Source: Actinoplanes couchii (GTDB lineage Bacteria > Actinomycetota > Actinomycetes > Mycobacteriales > Micromonosporaceae). From it: DNA of 61,106 bases. Numbering within the stretch: position 1 is the stretch's first letter; each line of letters starts with the position of its first letter. The notes below the pieces were generated by a model. It did no database searches. It was not told the DNA's origin and saw only the letters and a list, made by a program, of their open reading frames with translations. The position numbers and the translations under genes are program-made. The stretch is from the NCBI RefSeq assembly GCF_016862075.1, contig NZ_BOMG01000111.1:1-61106 (forward strand). The letters are read 5' to 3'. This document shows, in pieces, positions 45,164 to 53,423 of this stretch.

Positions 45164-45505
45164 TCAGCGCCAGGGTTCGGTCGCCCGGTCGCTGCCGGTG
45201 ATCACCACGTCCGCGTCCGGGGCGGCGGACGCCAGGGTCTCGAAGGCGGACGGCTCGTCCAGACTGAGCGCCAGCAGCGGGGTGGCGTGCACCTTCACGT
45301 CGAACGCGCCGAGGGCACGCCGGTAGGCTCCGACGGACTCCCACTCGGTGATCAGGATCCAGCCGGCCGGGTCCTCCAGGGCCCGGGTGAGGCGGCCGGA
45401 GCGGTATCCCCGGGTGCGGGCCAGGGCGGCGAGCGCGGTGTGTGCCTTTTCGCGGAAGTCGTCGGTCGTTTCCGCAGGGACCGCGAAGCGGTTGAGCACC
45501 AGCAT
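45164..45505 (-). CDS. Antibiotic biosynthesis monooxygenase (ABM) domain protein
   Basis: 113 residues from ATG 45505. MLVLNRFAVPAETTDDFREK, RTRGYRSGRLTRALEDPAGW and ILITEWESVGAYRRALGAF form the ferredoxin-like ABM fold seen in small monooxygenases and heme-degrading enzymes. No adjacent pathway gene shows the substrate. Longer in-frame extensions lack a start signal. Confidence 0.82.
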   Translation of the reverse strand: MLVLNRFAVPAETTDDFREKAHTALAALARTRGYRSGRLTRALEDPAGWILITEWESVGAYRRALGAFDVKVHATPLLALSLDEPSAFETLASAAPDADVVITGSDRATEPWR

Positions 45506-45539
45506 GTGACGAGGGTACGCACCCGGGACAGGAGCTTCT

Positions 45540-45791
45540 GTGACACCTCCGGCCTTCCTCCACCGGCTGCAACGTGTGAACCCCACCACTGCCTTCGTGG
45601 TGGCGCTGGGGTGGTTGCTGGCCGGTCTGCTGCTGCCCGGAATCATCGGCGGCCTGATGCTGTTCGTGCTGGTGGCGGCCTTGTCCACACTCACGTTCAC
45701 GACCTGGCCGGTGCAGTCGCCGATCACCCGGGTGGTCCGGTCGGCGCTGCTCCTGCTGCTGCTCGCGGCGGCGGTATCGAAGATCCTGTGA
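45540..45791 (+). CDS. Small two- to three-helix membrane protein
   Basis: 83 residues from GTG 45540 (CAGGAG upstream). LHRLQRVNPTTAFVVALGWL, then LLPGIIGGLMLFVLVAALST and SALLLLLLAAAVSKIL are membrane helices. It resembles the DUF6703-type small proteins of actinobacteria. Divergent from the ABM gene. Confidence 0.72.
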   Translation: MTPPAFLHRLQRVNPTTAFVVALGWLLAGLLLPGIIGGLMLFVLVAALSTLTFTTWPVQSPITRVVRSALLLLLLAAAVSKIL

Positions 45792-45803
45792 ACTCATGCG
45801 GCT

Positions 45804-45824
45804 TTGACAATCATTCTCATTATC
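45804..45824 (+). promoter_or_regulatory. Candidate Zur box upstream of znuA
   Basis: TTGACAATCATTCTCATTAT is an A/T-rich imperfect palindrome in otherwise GC-rich DNA, 17 bp before the znuA ATG. Its core (AATCATTCTCATTAT) resembles actinobacterial Zur/Fur boxes. With zur encoded 3 kb downstream, zinc-dependent repression of znuACB is likely. Confidence 0.7.
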
Positions 45825-45840
45825 GACCACAGTTGCTGAC

Positions 45841-46776
45841 ATGATGCGCCGCCTCGCCGTACCCGCCGCCGCCCTGCTCCTGACCTCCGCCCTCGCCGGC
45901 TGCAGCGACTCGGCGAACGGGGACGACGGCAAGCTGAACGTGGTCACCGCGTTCTACCCGCTCCAGTTCGTCTCCGAGCGGATCGGCGGCGACGCCGTCA
46001 AGGTCTCCACCCTGACCAAGCCGGGCGCCGAGCCGCACGACGTCGAGCTGACCGCCAGCCAGGTGGGCGAGGTCGCCGACGCGGGCCTGATCGTCTACCT
46101 GAACGGCTTCCAGCCGGCCGTGGACGACGCGGTGAAGCAGAACGGCGGCGACCGCGCCTTCGACGCCACCTCGGTGGTCGAGATGATCCCGCGCGCCGAG
46201 GCCGACGACCACGCCGAGGAGGAGGGCGAGGCGCACGCCGACGAGGAGGAGGCGCACGGCCCGAACGACCCGCACGTCTGGCTGGACCCGGAGCGGCTCG
46301 CCACGATCGGTGACAAGCTGGCCGAGCGGCTGGGCAAGGCCGACCCGGACCACGCCGCCGACTTCACCGCCCGGGCCGCCACGCTGCGCACCGAGCTGAC
46401 CGCCCTGGACGGCGAGTTCAAGACCGGGCTCACCGACTGCACCCGCCGGGAGCTGGTGACCAGCCACAGCGCGTTCGGTTACCTGGCGAACCGGTACGAG
46501 CTGACCCAGATCGGCATCACCGGCATCGACCCGGAGACCGAGCCGTCGCCGCAGCGCCTGGCCGCGGTGGCCGCCGAGGCCAAGGAGCACGGCACCACCA
46601 CGATCTTCTTCGAGACCCTGGTCAGCCCCAAGGTCGCGGAGACCATCGCCAAGGAGGTCGGTGCCGAGACCGCGGTTCTCGACCCCATCGAGGGGCTGTC
46701 CGACGCGTCGGCGGATTATTTCTCGGTGATGCGTGCCAACCTGACCGCACTGAAGCTGGGTCTGGAGTGTAAGTAA
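45841..46776 (+). CDS. znuA: Zinc ABC transporter substrate-binding lipoprotein
   Basis: 311 residues. Lipoprotein signal with lipobox SALAGC. The cluster A-I fold is recognisable by VVTAFYPLQFVSERIGGD, EPHDVELTASQ (metal His), DPHVWLDPE (metal His) and VTSHSAFGYLANRY (metal His). A His/Asp/Glu-rich loop (HAEEEGEAHADEEEAHG) before the second ligand is typical of zinc ZnuA and traps Zn2+. It delivers zinc to the ZnuB permease. Confidence 0.94.
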   Translation: MMRRLAVPAAALLLTSALAGCSDSANGDDGKLNVVTAFYPLQFVSERIGGDAVKVSTLTKPGAEPHDVELTASQVGEVADAGLIVYLNGFQPAVDDAVKQNGGDRAFDATSVVEMIPRAEADDHAEEEGEAHADEEEAHGPNDPHVWLDPERLATIGDKLAERLGKADPDHAADFTARAATLRTELTALDGEFKTGLTDCTRRELVTSHSAFGYLANRYELTQIGITGIDPETEPSPQRLAAVAAEAKEHGTTTIFFETLVSPKVAETIAKEVGAETAVLDPIEGLSDASADYFSVMRANLTALKLGLECK

Positions 46777-46781
46777 AGAAA

Positions 46782-47567
46782 ATGAGCTCTGTCGTCGAGG
46801 TGCAGAATCTCGCGGCCGGTTATGACGGCCGCGAGATCCTGCGGGACGTGTCACTGAAGGTCACCGCAGGCGACGTGGTCGCGGTCCTCGGCGCCAACGG
46901 TTCCGGAAAATCCACCCTCATCCGTACGATCCTCGGTCTCGTCCCCACCCTGCGCGGCGGGATCGAGCTGTTCGGGACACCGCAGCGGCGGTTCCGGCAG
47001 TGGGAACGGATCGGATACGTGCCACAGCGGCTCGGCGCCGGAAGCGGTGTGCCGGCCACCGTCGGTGAGGTCGTCGCGTCGGGCCGTCTGGCCCGGCGCG
47101 GCGTTTTCCGTTTCCCGGCCAAGGCGGACAAGGCGGCGGTACGCGAGGCCCTGACCGCCGTCGGCCTGCTGGACCGCATCGACGACCCGGTCGCCACGCT
47201 CTCCGGTGGTCAGCAGCAGCGCACCCTGATCGCGCGGGCGCTGGCCGGCAAGCCGGACCTGCTGGTGCTGGACGAGCCGAACGCCGGGGTGGACGCGGCC
47301 AGCCAGGAGGCGTTCGCCGGGGCGCTGACCCGGTTCGCCGGTGACGGCGGCACGATCCTGCTGGTCCTGCACGAGCTGGGCCCGCTGCGGCCGCTGATCG
47401 GGCGGGCCGTGGTGGTGCACGACGGGCGGATCGCGCACGAGGGCACTCCCCCGGAGCCGGCCGGGCACCACGCCGAGCCGGACCACGAGCACCTGCACCC
47501 GCACGCCGAGGAGATCAAGCCCGCGATCTGCGAGTGGGCGCCGACCGAGCAGACGAAGGCGTACTGA
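46782..47567 (+). CDS. znuC: Zinc ABC transporter ATPase
   Basis: 261 residues. Walker A GANGSGKSTLIR, signature LSGGQQQRTLIARAL and Walker B LLVLDEPNAGVD are intact. The C-terminus carries a histidine-rich tail (HHAEPDHEHLHPHAEE), probably a cytoplasmic zinc sensor or buffer. Operonic with znuA (5 bp gap) and overlapping znuB. Confidence 0.94.
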   Translation: MSSVVEVQNLAAGYDGREILRDVSLKVTAGDVVAVLGANGSGKSTLIRTILGLVPTLRGGIELFGTPQRRFRQWERIGYVPQRLGAGSGVPATVGEVVASGRLARRGVFRFPAKADKAAVREALTAVGLLDRIDDPVATLSGGQQQRTLIARALAGKPDLLVLDEPNAGVDAASQEAFAGALTRFAGDGGTILLVLHELGPLRPLIGRAVVVHDGRIAHEGTPPEPAGHHAEPDHEHLHPHAEEIKPAICEWAPTEQTKAY

Positions 47568-48433
47568 TGGAACTGCTCGCTATCCCGTTCATGCAGCGGG
47601 CCCTGGTCGCCGCGCTGATCATCGGGCTGGCCGCCCCCGCGCTCGGTATCTATCTGGTGCAGCGCCGGCTGTCGCTGATCGGCGACGGCATCGGGCACGT
47701 GGCCCTCACCGGCGTCGGCGTGGGCCTGCTGACCAACACGTCGCCGGTGCTGACGGCGGTGCTGGTGTCGATCGTCGGCGCGGTCGGGGTGGAGCTGATC
47801 CGCGAGCGCGGCCGCACCTCCGGCGACCTGGCCCTGGCCCTGCTCTTCTACGGCGGCATCGCCGGCGGGGTGCTGCTGGTCGGCCTGTCCGACGACAGCA
47901 GCACCAGCCTGATGCAGTACCTCTTCGGCTCGCTGCTGACCACCTCGGCCGAGGATCTGTGGGTGATCGGCGGGCTGGGCGCGGCGGTGGTGGCGGCGAT
48001 GCTGGTGTTCCGGCCGGCGCTCTTCGCGCTCTGCAACGACGAGGAGTACGCGAAGGTCAGCGGCCTGCCGGTGCGTACCCTCAACATCCTTCTGGCGGTG
48101 ACCACCGCGCTGACGGTGACCATCGCCATGCGTACCGTCGGATTGCTGTTGGTCTCCGCCCTGATGGTGGTTCCGGTCGCCGCGGCGCAGCAGGTGACCA
48201 GGGGTTTCCGCAGCACGATGACGCTGGCCATGCTGATCGGGGTGGGCGCCGCCGGCGCCGGGGTGCTGGTCTCGGCCGAGGCGGACACCGCTCCGGGCGC
48301 GACCACGGTGCTGCTGGCGCTGGCGATCTTCGTCGGCACCGCGGTGGGCGGGTCCACGGTGCGACGCCTACGGCGACGACGCGGTGACTCTCCGGTGACC
48401 TCGGAGCCACCGGATGTCGTGCTGCATGCCTGA
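47567..48433 (+). CDS. znuB: Zinc ABC transporter permease
   Basis: 288 residues from ATG 47567 (1-bp overlap with the znuC stop). Typical ABC-3 permease with about 8 helices; QRRLSLIGDGIGHVALTGVG near residue 35 and ALCNDEEYAKVSGLPVRTLN near 150 are the family's conserved loops. The C-terminus is basic. Confidence 0.94.
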   Translation: MELLAIPFMQRALVAALIIGLAAPALGIYLVQRRLSLIGDGIGHVALTGVGVGLLTNTSPVLTAVLVSIVGAVGVELIRERGRTSGDLALALLFYGGIAGGVLLVGLSDDSSTSLMQYLFGSLLTTSAEDLWVIGGLGAAVVAAMLVFRPALFALCNDEEYAKVSGLPVRTLNILLAVTTALTVTIAMRTVGLLLVSALMVVPVAAAQQVTRGFRSTMTLAMLIGVGAAGAGVLVSAEADTAPGATTVLLALAIFVGTAVGGSTVRRLRRRRGDSPVTSEPPDVVLHA

Positions 48434-48463
48434 CGTCCGGGTGGTTGTACCGTTGTCGCAACG

Positions 48464-48766
48464 ATGACGACGACCACCGGCTACGAAGCGTACGAATCGG
48501 CGGGAGCGCTGCTGCGCGCACTCTCGGCGCCGATCCGTGTGGCCATCGTGGTCGAGCTGGGTGTCGGCGAGCGTTGTGTGCACGATCTCGTGGAGAAACT
48601 CGGCGCCCCGCAACCCCTGGTCTCCCAGCATCTGCGGGTGCTGCGCGGAGCCGGCGTGGTGCGTGGTGTCCGCCGTGGCCGGGAGATCGCTTACTCCCTG
48701 GTGGACGAACACGTCGCTCACATCGTCGCCGACGCCGTGAGCCACGCCAGGGAGAGCCGACAGTGA
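48464..48766 (+). CDS. ArsR/SmtB-family zinc sensor
   Basis: 100 residues. Winged helix-turn-helix (VHDLVEKLGAPQPLVSQHLR). The SmtB alpha-5 zinc site is conserved: D-x-H in VDEHVAH and H-x-x-E in SHARE with the exact SmtB spacing (D, H+2, H+13, E+16). SmtB proteins leave DNA when Zn2+ binds. CGTTG-TCG-CAACG (48451-48463), directly before the start, is a possible operator. Overlaps zur, the arrangement known from mycobacterial smtB-zur. Confidence 0.9.
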   Translation: MTTTTGYEAYESAGALLRALSAPIRVAIVVELGVGERCVHDLVEKLGAPQPLVSQHLRVLRGAGVVRGVRRGREIAYSLVDEHVAHIVADAVSHARESRQ

Positions 48767-49164
48767 ACTCCGATACCACGATCCGCAACACCAAGCAGCG
48801 CAGCGCGGTCAGCGCCGTCCTCGCCGAGACCGAGGGTTTCCACAGCGCTCAGGACCTGCACGCGATGCTGCGTGACCGGGGCGAGCGGGTCGGGCTGACC
48901 ACCGTCTACCGGACGCTGCAGGGGCTGGCCGACGCCGGCGAGATCGACGTGATGCGCCCGCCGGGCGGCGAGCACCTCTACCGTCGCTGCAGCCAGGGCC
49001 ACCATCACCATCTGGTGTGCCGCTCGTGCGGGCGGACCGTCGAGGTGGCCGGCCCGGCGGTGGAGTCGTGGGCCGACAAGGTGGCCGGGCAGCACGGGTT
49101 CGTGGACGTCTCGCACACCATGGAGATCTTCGGCACCTGCCCGGAGTGCGCCGCGAAGCGCTGA
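48763..49164 (+). CDS. zur: Zinc uptake regulator
   Basis: 133 residues from GTG 48763. Fur-family winged helix (NTKQRSAVSAVLAETEGFHS, LTTVYRTLQGLADAGEIDVM), then the metal part: GEHLYRRCSQGHHHHLVCRS and CGRTVEV, with a second cysteine pair CPEC near the end. It represses zinc-uptake genes when zinc is plentiful. Coupled to the SmtB-like gene; the candidate box lies before znuA. Confidence 0.93.
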   Translation: MNSDTTIRNTKQRSAVSAVLAETEGFHSAQDLHAMLRDRGERVGLTTVYRTLQGLADAGEIDVMRPPGGEHLYRRCSQGHHHHLVCRSCGRTVEVAGPAVESWADKVAGQHGFVDVSHTMEIFGTCPECAAKR

Positions 49165-49180
49165 GTGCGCCCCTTCGGGG

Positions 49181-49789
49181 GTGAAGCTCTACGCCGACCG
49201 GGTTCCCGTCGCCCTGCGCCAGCTCCTCGTCGACATATTCATCGTCATATGGATCTACGGCTGGATCCAGGTCGCGATCTGGATCCATGACACGGTGCAG
49301 AAACTCGCCGTCCCCGGGCAGAAGCTGGAGAGCGCCGGCGCCGGCATCGCCGCGAACCTGGCCGACGCCGGCGGCAAGGTGGGCCGGGTGCCGGTGGTCG
49401 GCGACGACCTGACGAAACCGTTCACCAACGCCGCCGACGCGGCCCGGTCGATCGCCGAGGCCGGGCAGGACCAGCAGGAGTTCGTGGCCCAGCTGGCGCT
49501 GATCCTGCCGGCGATCGGATTGTCCGTACCGCTGGCCCTGGTGCTCTTCGTGTGGTTGCCGTTGCGCTTGCGCTGGATCCGCCGGGCCGGGGTCGCGGCG
49601 CGGGTGCGCGACGCCCCGGCCGGGCAGGACCTGCTGGCGTTGCGGGCGCTGGCCTCGCAGCCGCTGACCGAACTGGCCAGGCTGGGGCCGGACATCGCGC
49701 AGAGCTGGCGGTCCGGTGATCCGGCGGCGGTCACCGCCCTGGCCGACCTGGAGCTGAAACGGCTGGGGTTACGACACGGCCGCCGCTGA
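49181..49789 (+). CDS. Two-helix membrane protein
   Basis: 202 residues from GTG 49181. LLVDIFIVIWIYGWIQVAIW is one membrane helix, a linker (KVGRVPVVGDDLTKPFTNAA) follows, then ALILPAIGLSVPLALVLFVW and a basic cytoplasmic part. Seen in many actinobacteria beside other envelope genes; function unknown. Confidence 0.72.
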   Translation: MKLYADRVPVALRQLLVDIFIVIWIYGWIQVAIWIHDTVQKLAVPGQKLESAGAGIAANLADAGGKVGRVPVVGDDLTKPFTNAADAARSIAEAGQDQQEFVAQLALILPAIGLSVPLALVLFVWLPLRLRWIRRAGVAARVRDAPAGQDLLALRALASQPLTELARLGPDIAQSWRSGDPAAVTALADLELKRLGLRHGRR

Positions 49790-50278
49790 GTCCTCGTCGG
49801 CGTCATCGTCGCCCCACTCGCGGTGCGCGAACGGCAGGATCGCCCAGTACGTGAGGAACCAGCCGCCGGTCAGCACGGTCAGCGGGATCGCCCACTTCCA
49901 GTCCAGCAGGTAGTCGGTGATCAGCAGGACGCTGGTGGTCATCGCGATCAGCATGAAGGCCAGACCGCCGGTGGCCATCTTGTGGGCGTACTTGACCAGT
50001 TCGGGTTTGCGGCCCTGCCGGAACAACGCGCGGTGGAACGCCACCGGAGAGATGATCATCGCGGTGGCGAACGCCGCGCTGATCAGCGCCACCACGTAGG
50101 TGTCCTTCTGGAAATCGGTAGTGTTCGGAAAGCCGCTGCTGAACGGCAGGGTCAACAGGAACGCGAAGAGGATCTGCACGCCGGTCTGTGCGACGCGCAG
50201 CTCCTGCAGCAGGTCCGCGAAGTTCCGGTCCCAGCGCTGCTTCTCGGTCTCTCGGGGGGTGTGGGTATCGACCGCCAT
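49769..50278 (-). CDS. DUF6328-like four-helix membrane protein
   Basis: 169 residues from ATG 50278. RWDRNFADLLQELRVAQTGV leads into membrane helices (ILFAFLLTLPFSSGF, YVVALISAAFATAMIISP, MLIAMTTSVLLITDYLL, TVLTGGWFLTYWAILPF) and an acidic tail. The QELRVxQTGVQILFAFLL segment is characteristic of a common actinobacterial membrane family. Function unknown. Convergent overlap of 21 bp with the gene before. Confidence 0.78.
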   Translation of the reverse strand: MAVDTHTPRETEKQRWDRNFADLLQELRVAQTGVQILFAFLLTLPFSSGFPNTTDFQKDTYVVALISAAFATAMIISPVAFHRALFRQGRKPELVKYAHKMATGGLAFMLIAMTTSVLLITDYLLDWKWAIPLTVLTGGWFLTYWAILPFAHREWGDDDADEDSAAAVS

Positions 50279-50309
50279 GACCGGCCGAATTCCCCACCGG
50301 CCACCTTGG

Positions 50310-51128
50310 TCAAACGCCGATCCGTGCCAGTACCGCCTCGGCCAGCTCTCTCGGCGCCTGTTCGGGCACCCAATGGCTGACACCGCGCATCACCACCAGC
50401 TGATAGTCACCCTGCACCCAGTCCCGGGTGCGCAGCGCCGCGGTCCGGCCGACCACCCCGTCCCGGTCGCTCCACACGTACGTGGTCGGCACGGTCACCA
50501 CACCCAGGTTGGCGACGTCGTCACCGTTGAACGCCCGGTACCAGTTGAGGCCGCCGGTCAGCCGGCCCGGTTCCCGCATCGCCGCGACGTACTGCTCGGC
50601 GCGCATCCCGATCGGCCGCAGCATCGCCTTCAGCACCATCCCGTGCCGGGCCAGCAGCAGTTTCTCGGCGACCGCGGACCGGAAGACGCTGAAGTACGCG
50701 AGCCGGGCGTTCTGGCTGGGCCGGACCCGCAACGCCAGCATCAGTGCCCTCGGGTGCGGCACCGAGACCGCGGTCAGGGTGTGCACCCGCTCCGGGTGGC
50801 GGGCGGCCAGCTGCCAGCCGACCTGGGCGCCCCAGTCGTGCCCGACCACGTGCGCCCGGTCGACCCCGAGCGCGTCGAGCACGGCCACCGCGTCGGCGGT
50901 CACAGAACCCATCGTGTACGCGGCCGGCTCGCTGGGCCGGGCGCCCGGGGAACAACCCCGCTGGTCCAGCGCGTACGTCCGCAGCCCGGCCGCGTGCAGC
51001 CGCGGCACCATCAGGTCGAACTCCCGGGAATCCTGCGGAAAGCCGTGAAGCAGCAGAACGGGCTCGCCGTCCTCGGGACCGCCCTCATGGACGTCGAATG
51101 TCATCCCGCGAGCTTTGACCTCGATCAC
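50310..51128 (-). CDS. Alpha/beta hydrolase (epoxide-hydrolase-like)
   Basis: 272 residues. Oxyanion segment LLLHGFPQDSREF, nucleophile elbow VVGHDWGAQVGW with an aspartate nucleophile, acid region TTYVWSDRDGVV and final VSHWVPEQAPRELAE with the histidine. An Asp nucleophile (HDWG) rather than Ser points to an epoxide hydrolase or haloalkane dehalogenase. Divergent from the thiamine region. Substrate unknown. Confidence 0.88.
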   Translation of the reverse strand: MIEVKARGMTFDVHEGGPEDGEPVLLLHGFPQDSREFDLMVPRLHAAGLRTYALDQRGCSPGARPSEPAAYTMGSVTADAVAVLDALGVDRAHVVGHDWGAQVGWQLAARHPERVHTLTAVSVPHPRALMLALRVRPSQNARLAYFSVFRSAVAEKLLLARHGMVLKAMLRPIGMRAEQYVAAMREPGRLTGGLNWYRAFNGDDVANLGVVTVPTTYVWSDRDGVVGRTAALRTRDWVQGDYQLVVMRGVSHWVPEQAPRELAEAVLARIGV

Positions 51129-51188
51129 GTATTCCCCTCCTGTACCCGCCCGTTACCAGGTGTTACCGTCACCGCAGCAAATGTAATC

Positions 51189-51271
51189 CGACAGGGGAGC
51201 GCACAGCGCTGAGAGTGCGGGTAAATCCGCAGACCCTCGCACCTGATCTGGGTAATGCCAGCGCAGGAAGT
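51189..51271 (+). promoter_or_regulatory. TPP riboswitch (THI element)
   Basis: Conserved elements occur in order: CAGGGGAGC, GCTGAGAGTGCGG, AGACCCTCGCACCTGATCTG, GGTAATGCCAGCGCAGGA. This is the class signature that binds thiamine pyrophosphate. Downstream, CCTCCC (51334-51339) can pair with GGGAGG (51350-51355), the ribosome site of the next gene, a plausible off-switch on translation. Confidence 0.95.
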
Positions 51272-51361
51272 TCGGTCTTCTCCAGCCGCGTCGTGTCCCG
51301 GGCACCGTCGCCCGGGGGCCACGGCGTGCGTCTCCTCCCGGTACCCGCTGGGAGGCGTTTC

Positions 51362-51949
51362 ATGACAACCAATCCGTACCGCTGGCGCACGATAGACATC
51401 GTCGTCGCGTCCGTGGTCGCCGTGGCGTTCGGCGTGATCTTCTGGGCCTGGAACACGGTCTGGGCGGTCACCGAGGGCGCTTTCGCGTTCTTCCCGCCGT
51501 CGCAGACCGTGCTCTACGGCGTGTGGCTGATCCCGGCCGTGCTCGGCGGCCTGATCGTCCGTAAACCGGGCGCCGCCCTCTACACCGAGCTGGTGGCGGC
51601 CGTCGTGTCGGCGCTGCTCGGCAACGCCTGGGGTGGCACGGTCATCCCGCAGGGCCTGGTCCAGGGACTGGGCGCCGAGCTGGCGTTCGCGGCCCTGCTC
51701 TACCGCTCGTACTCCCTGTCCCCGGCCTTGCTGGCGGGCGCGCTGACCGGGCTGAGCGCGGCGGTCTACGACTTCTTCGTGTGGAACTCGGAGGCCGCAC
51801 TGATGTCGTACCGGGTGCCGTACGCCGCGATCACCGTGGTCAGCGGCGCCGTCCTGGCCGGGATCGGCTCCTGGGCGCTGGTCCGGGCGCTGACCCCGAC
51901 CGGCGTGCTGGACAGGTTCGGGGCCGGTCGCGAGCGGGCAACGATCTGA
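51362..51949 (+). CDS. ykoE: ECF transporter S component for thiamine precursor (YkoE-like)
   Basis: 195 residues from ATG 51362 (GGGAGG upstream). Membrane protein with about six helices; TIDIVVASVVAVAFGVIFW and LYRSYSLSPALLAGALTGL resemble YkoE, the substrate-binding subunit for hydroxymethylpyrimidine/thiamine. Directly behind the TPP riboswitch and ahead of the ATPase and T subunits. Confidence 0.88.
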   Translation: MTTNPYRWRTIDIVVASVVAVAFGVIFWAWNTVWAVTEGAFAFFPPSQTVLYGVWLIPAVLGGLIVRKPGAALYTELVAAVVSALLGNAWGGTVIPQGLVQGLGAELAFAALLYRSYSLSPALLAGALTGLSAAVYDFFVWNSEAALMSYRVPYAAITVVSGAVLAGIGSWALVRALTPTGVLDRFGAGRERATI

Positions 51950-51952
51950 CAC

Positions 51953-53383
51953 ATGAGTGACGTTCGGCTTCGCGGTTTCGGGTGGCGGCACGCCGGGCGC
52001 CGCGCCTGGGCGGTCCGCGGGCTGGACCTCGACATCCGGCACGGTGAGCGGGTGCTCCTGCTGGGTCCTTCCGGGGCCGGCAAGAGCACCCTGCTCGGCG
52101 CGCTCGCCGGGCTGCTGCCGGAGGACTCCGGCGAGTCCGAGGGCACGATCGAGATCGACGGTCTCGACCCGCGCAAGGCCCGGGACCGGGTCGGCATCGT
52201 CTTCCAGGACCCGCAGACCCAGCTGGTGATGGCCCGCAGCGGCGACGACGTGGCGTTCGGCCTGGAGAACCGGGGGATCCCCGCCGCCGACATCTGGCCG
52301 CGGGTGTCCGATGTGCTGGATCGCGTGGGGTTCCCGTACCCGATCAATCGGCCGACCGCCGCGCTCTCCGGCGGCGAGGCGCAGCGCCTGGCCCTCGCCG
52401 GCGTCCTCGCTCTGCGCCCCGGCCTGCTGCTGCTCGACGAGCCGACCGCCAACCTCGACCCGCCCGGCGCCGATCTGATCCGGTCGGCGGTGGCCCGCGC
52501 TCTCGATCCGACGACCACGCTGATCATCGTGGAACACCGGGTCGCCGAGGTGTTGTCGCTGGTGGACCGGGTGGTGGTGCTGGAGCCGGGCGGCGGTGTG
52601 CGGGCCGACGGCGACCCCGAGATGATCTTCACCGCCTACGGCGACAAGCTGGCCGCCGAGGGCGTCTGGGTGCCGGGTTTCGATTTCCCCACGGTTCCCT
52701 CCTCAAGATCAACCACCGATTTGCTGGTACGGGCGGAGCAGGCCGCCGTGGCCACCCGCCTGGCACCCGTCTCGATCCACGCCGCCGCCGGTGAGATCGT
52801 GGCGGTGACCGGCCCGAACGGCGCCGGCAAGTCCACACTGGCCCTGCTGCTCGGCGGCCTGCTCGCCCCCACCAGCGGCCGGATCACGGCGTTCGACGAC
52901 AAACGGCCACCGCACCGGTGGCGGGCCGCCACGCTTGCCGCCCGGATCGGTTCGGTCTTCCAGAACCCGGAGCACCAGTTCGTCACCGGCCGGGTGGCCG
53001 ACGAGCTGGCCCTGGGCCCACGGCGGATCGGCCGCTCCCCCGCCGAGATCACCCGCATCGTCGACGACCTGCTGCAACGCCTGCGCCTGGACCGTCTGGC
53101 GGAGGCCAACCCGTACACCCTGTCCGGTGGTGAGGCGCGCCGCTTGAGCGTGGCCACGGCGTTGGCGACGGCGCCCCGCCTGCTGGTCCTGGACGAGCCC
53201 ACGTTCGGCCAGGACCGCCGGACCTGGAGCGAGCTGGCCGACCTGCTGGCCGCCCTCCGCGACGAGGGCCACGGCATCATCGCGGTGACCCACGACGAAA
53301 CCTTCGTCCGAACCCTGGCCGACCGCACGTTCCCGCTGGGCGTCCCCGCCCCCGCCCCACTCCCCCGGCGGTCCCGCCCATGA
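51953..53383 (+). CDS. ykoD: ECF transporter dual ATPase (YkoD-like)
   Basis: 476 residues with two fused ABC domains. First: Walker A GPSGAGKSTLL, signature LSGGEAQRLAL, Walker B LLLLDEPTAN. Second: Walker A GPNGAGKSTLA near residue 285, signature LSGGEARRLSVAT, Walker B LVLDEPTFGQD. Fused energising ATPases are typical of YkoD. Three bases after ykoE. Confidence 0.93.
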   Translation: MSDVRLRGFGWRHAGRRAWAVRGLDLDIRHGERVLLLGPSGAGKSTLLGALAGLLPEDSGESEGTIEIDGLDPRKARDRVGIVFQDPQTQLVMARSGDDVAFGLENRGIPAADIWPRVSDVLDRVGFPYPINRPTAALSGGEAQRLALAGVLALRPGLLLLDEPTANLDPPGADLIRSAVARALDPTTTLIIVEHRVAEVLSLVDRVVVLEPGGGVRADGDPEMIFTAYGDKLAAEGVWVPGFDFPTVPSSRSTTDLLVRAEQAAVATRLAPVSIHAAAGEIVAVTGPNGAGKSTLALLLGGLLAPTSGRITAFDDKRPPHRWRAATLAARIGSVFQNPEHQFVTGRVADELALGPRRIGRSPAEITRIVDDLLQRLRLDRLAEANPYTLSGGEARRLSVATALATAPRLLVLDEPTFGQDRRTWSELADLLAALRDEGHGIIAVTHDETFVRTLADRTFPLGVPAPAPLPRRSRP

Positions 53384-53423
53384 CCTCCCACCCTCTGCCC
53401 CGGCTACCCCGGCTTCTTCTCCG

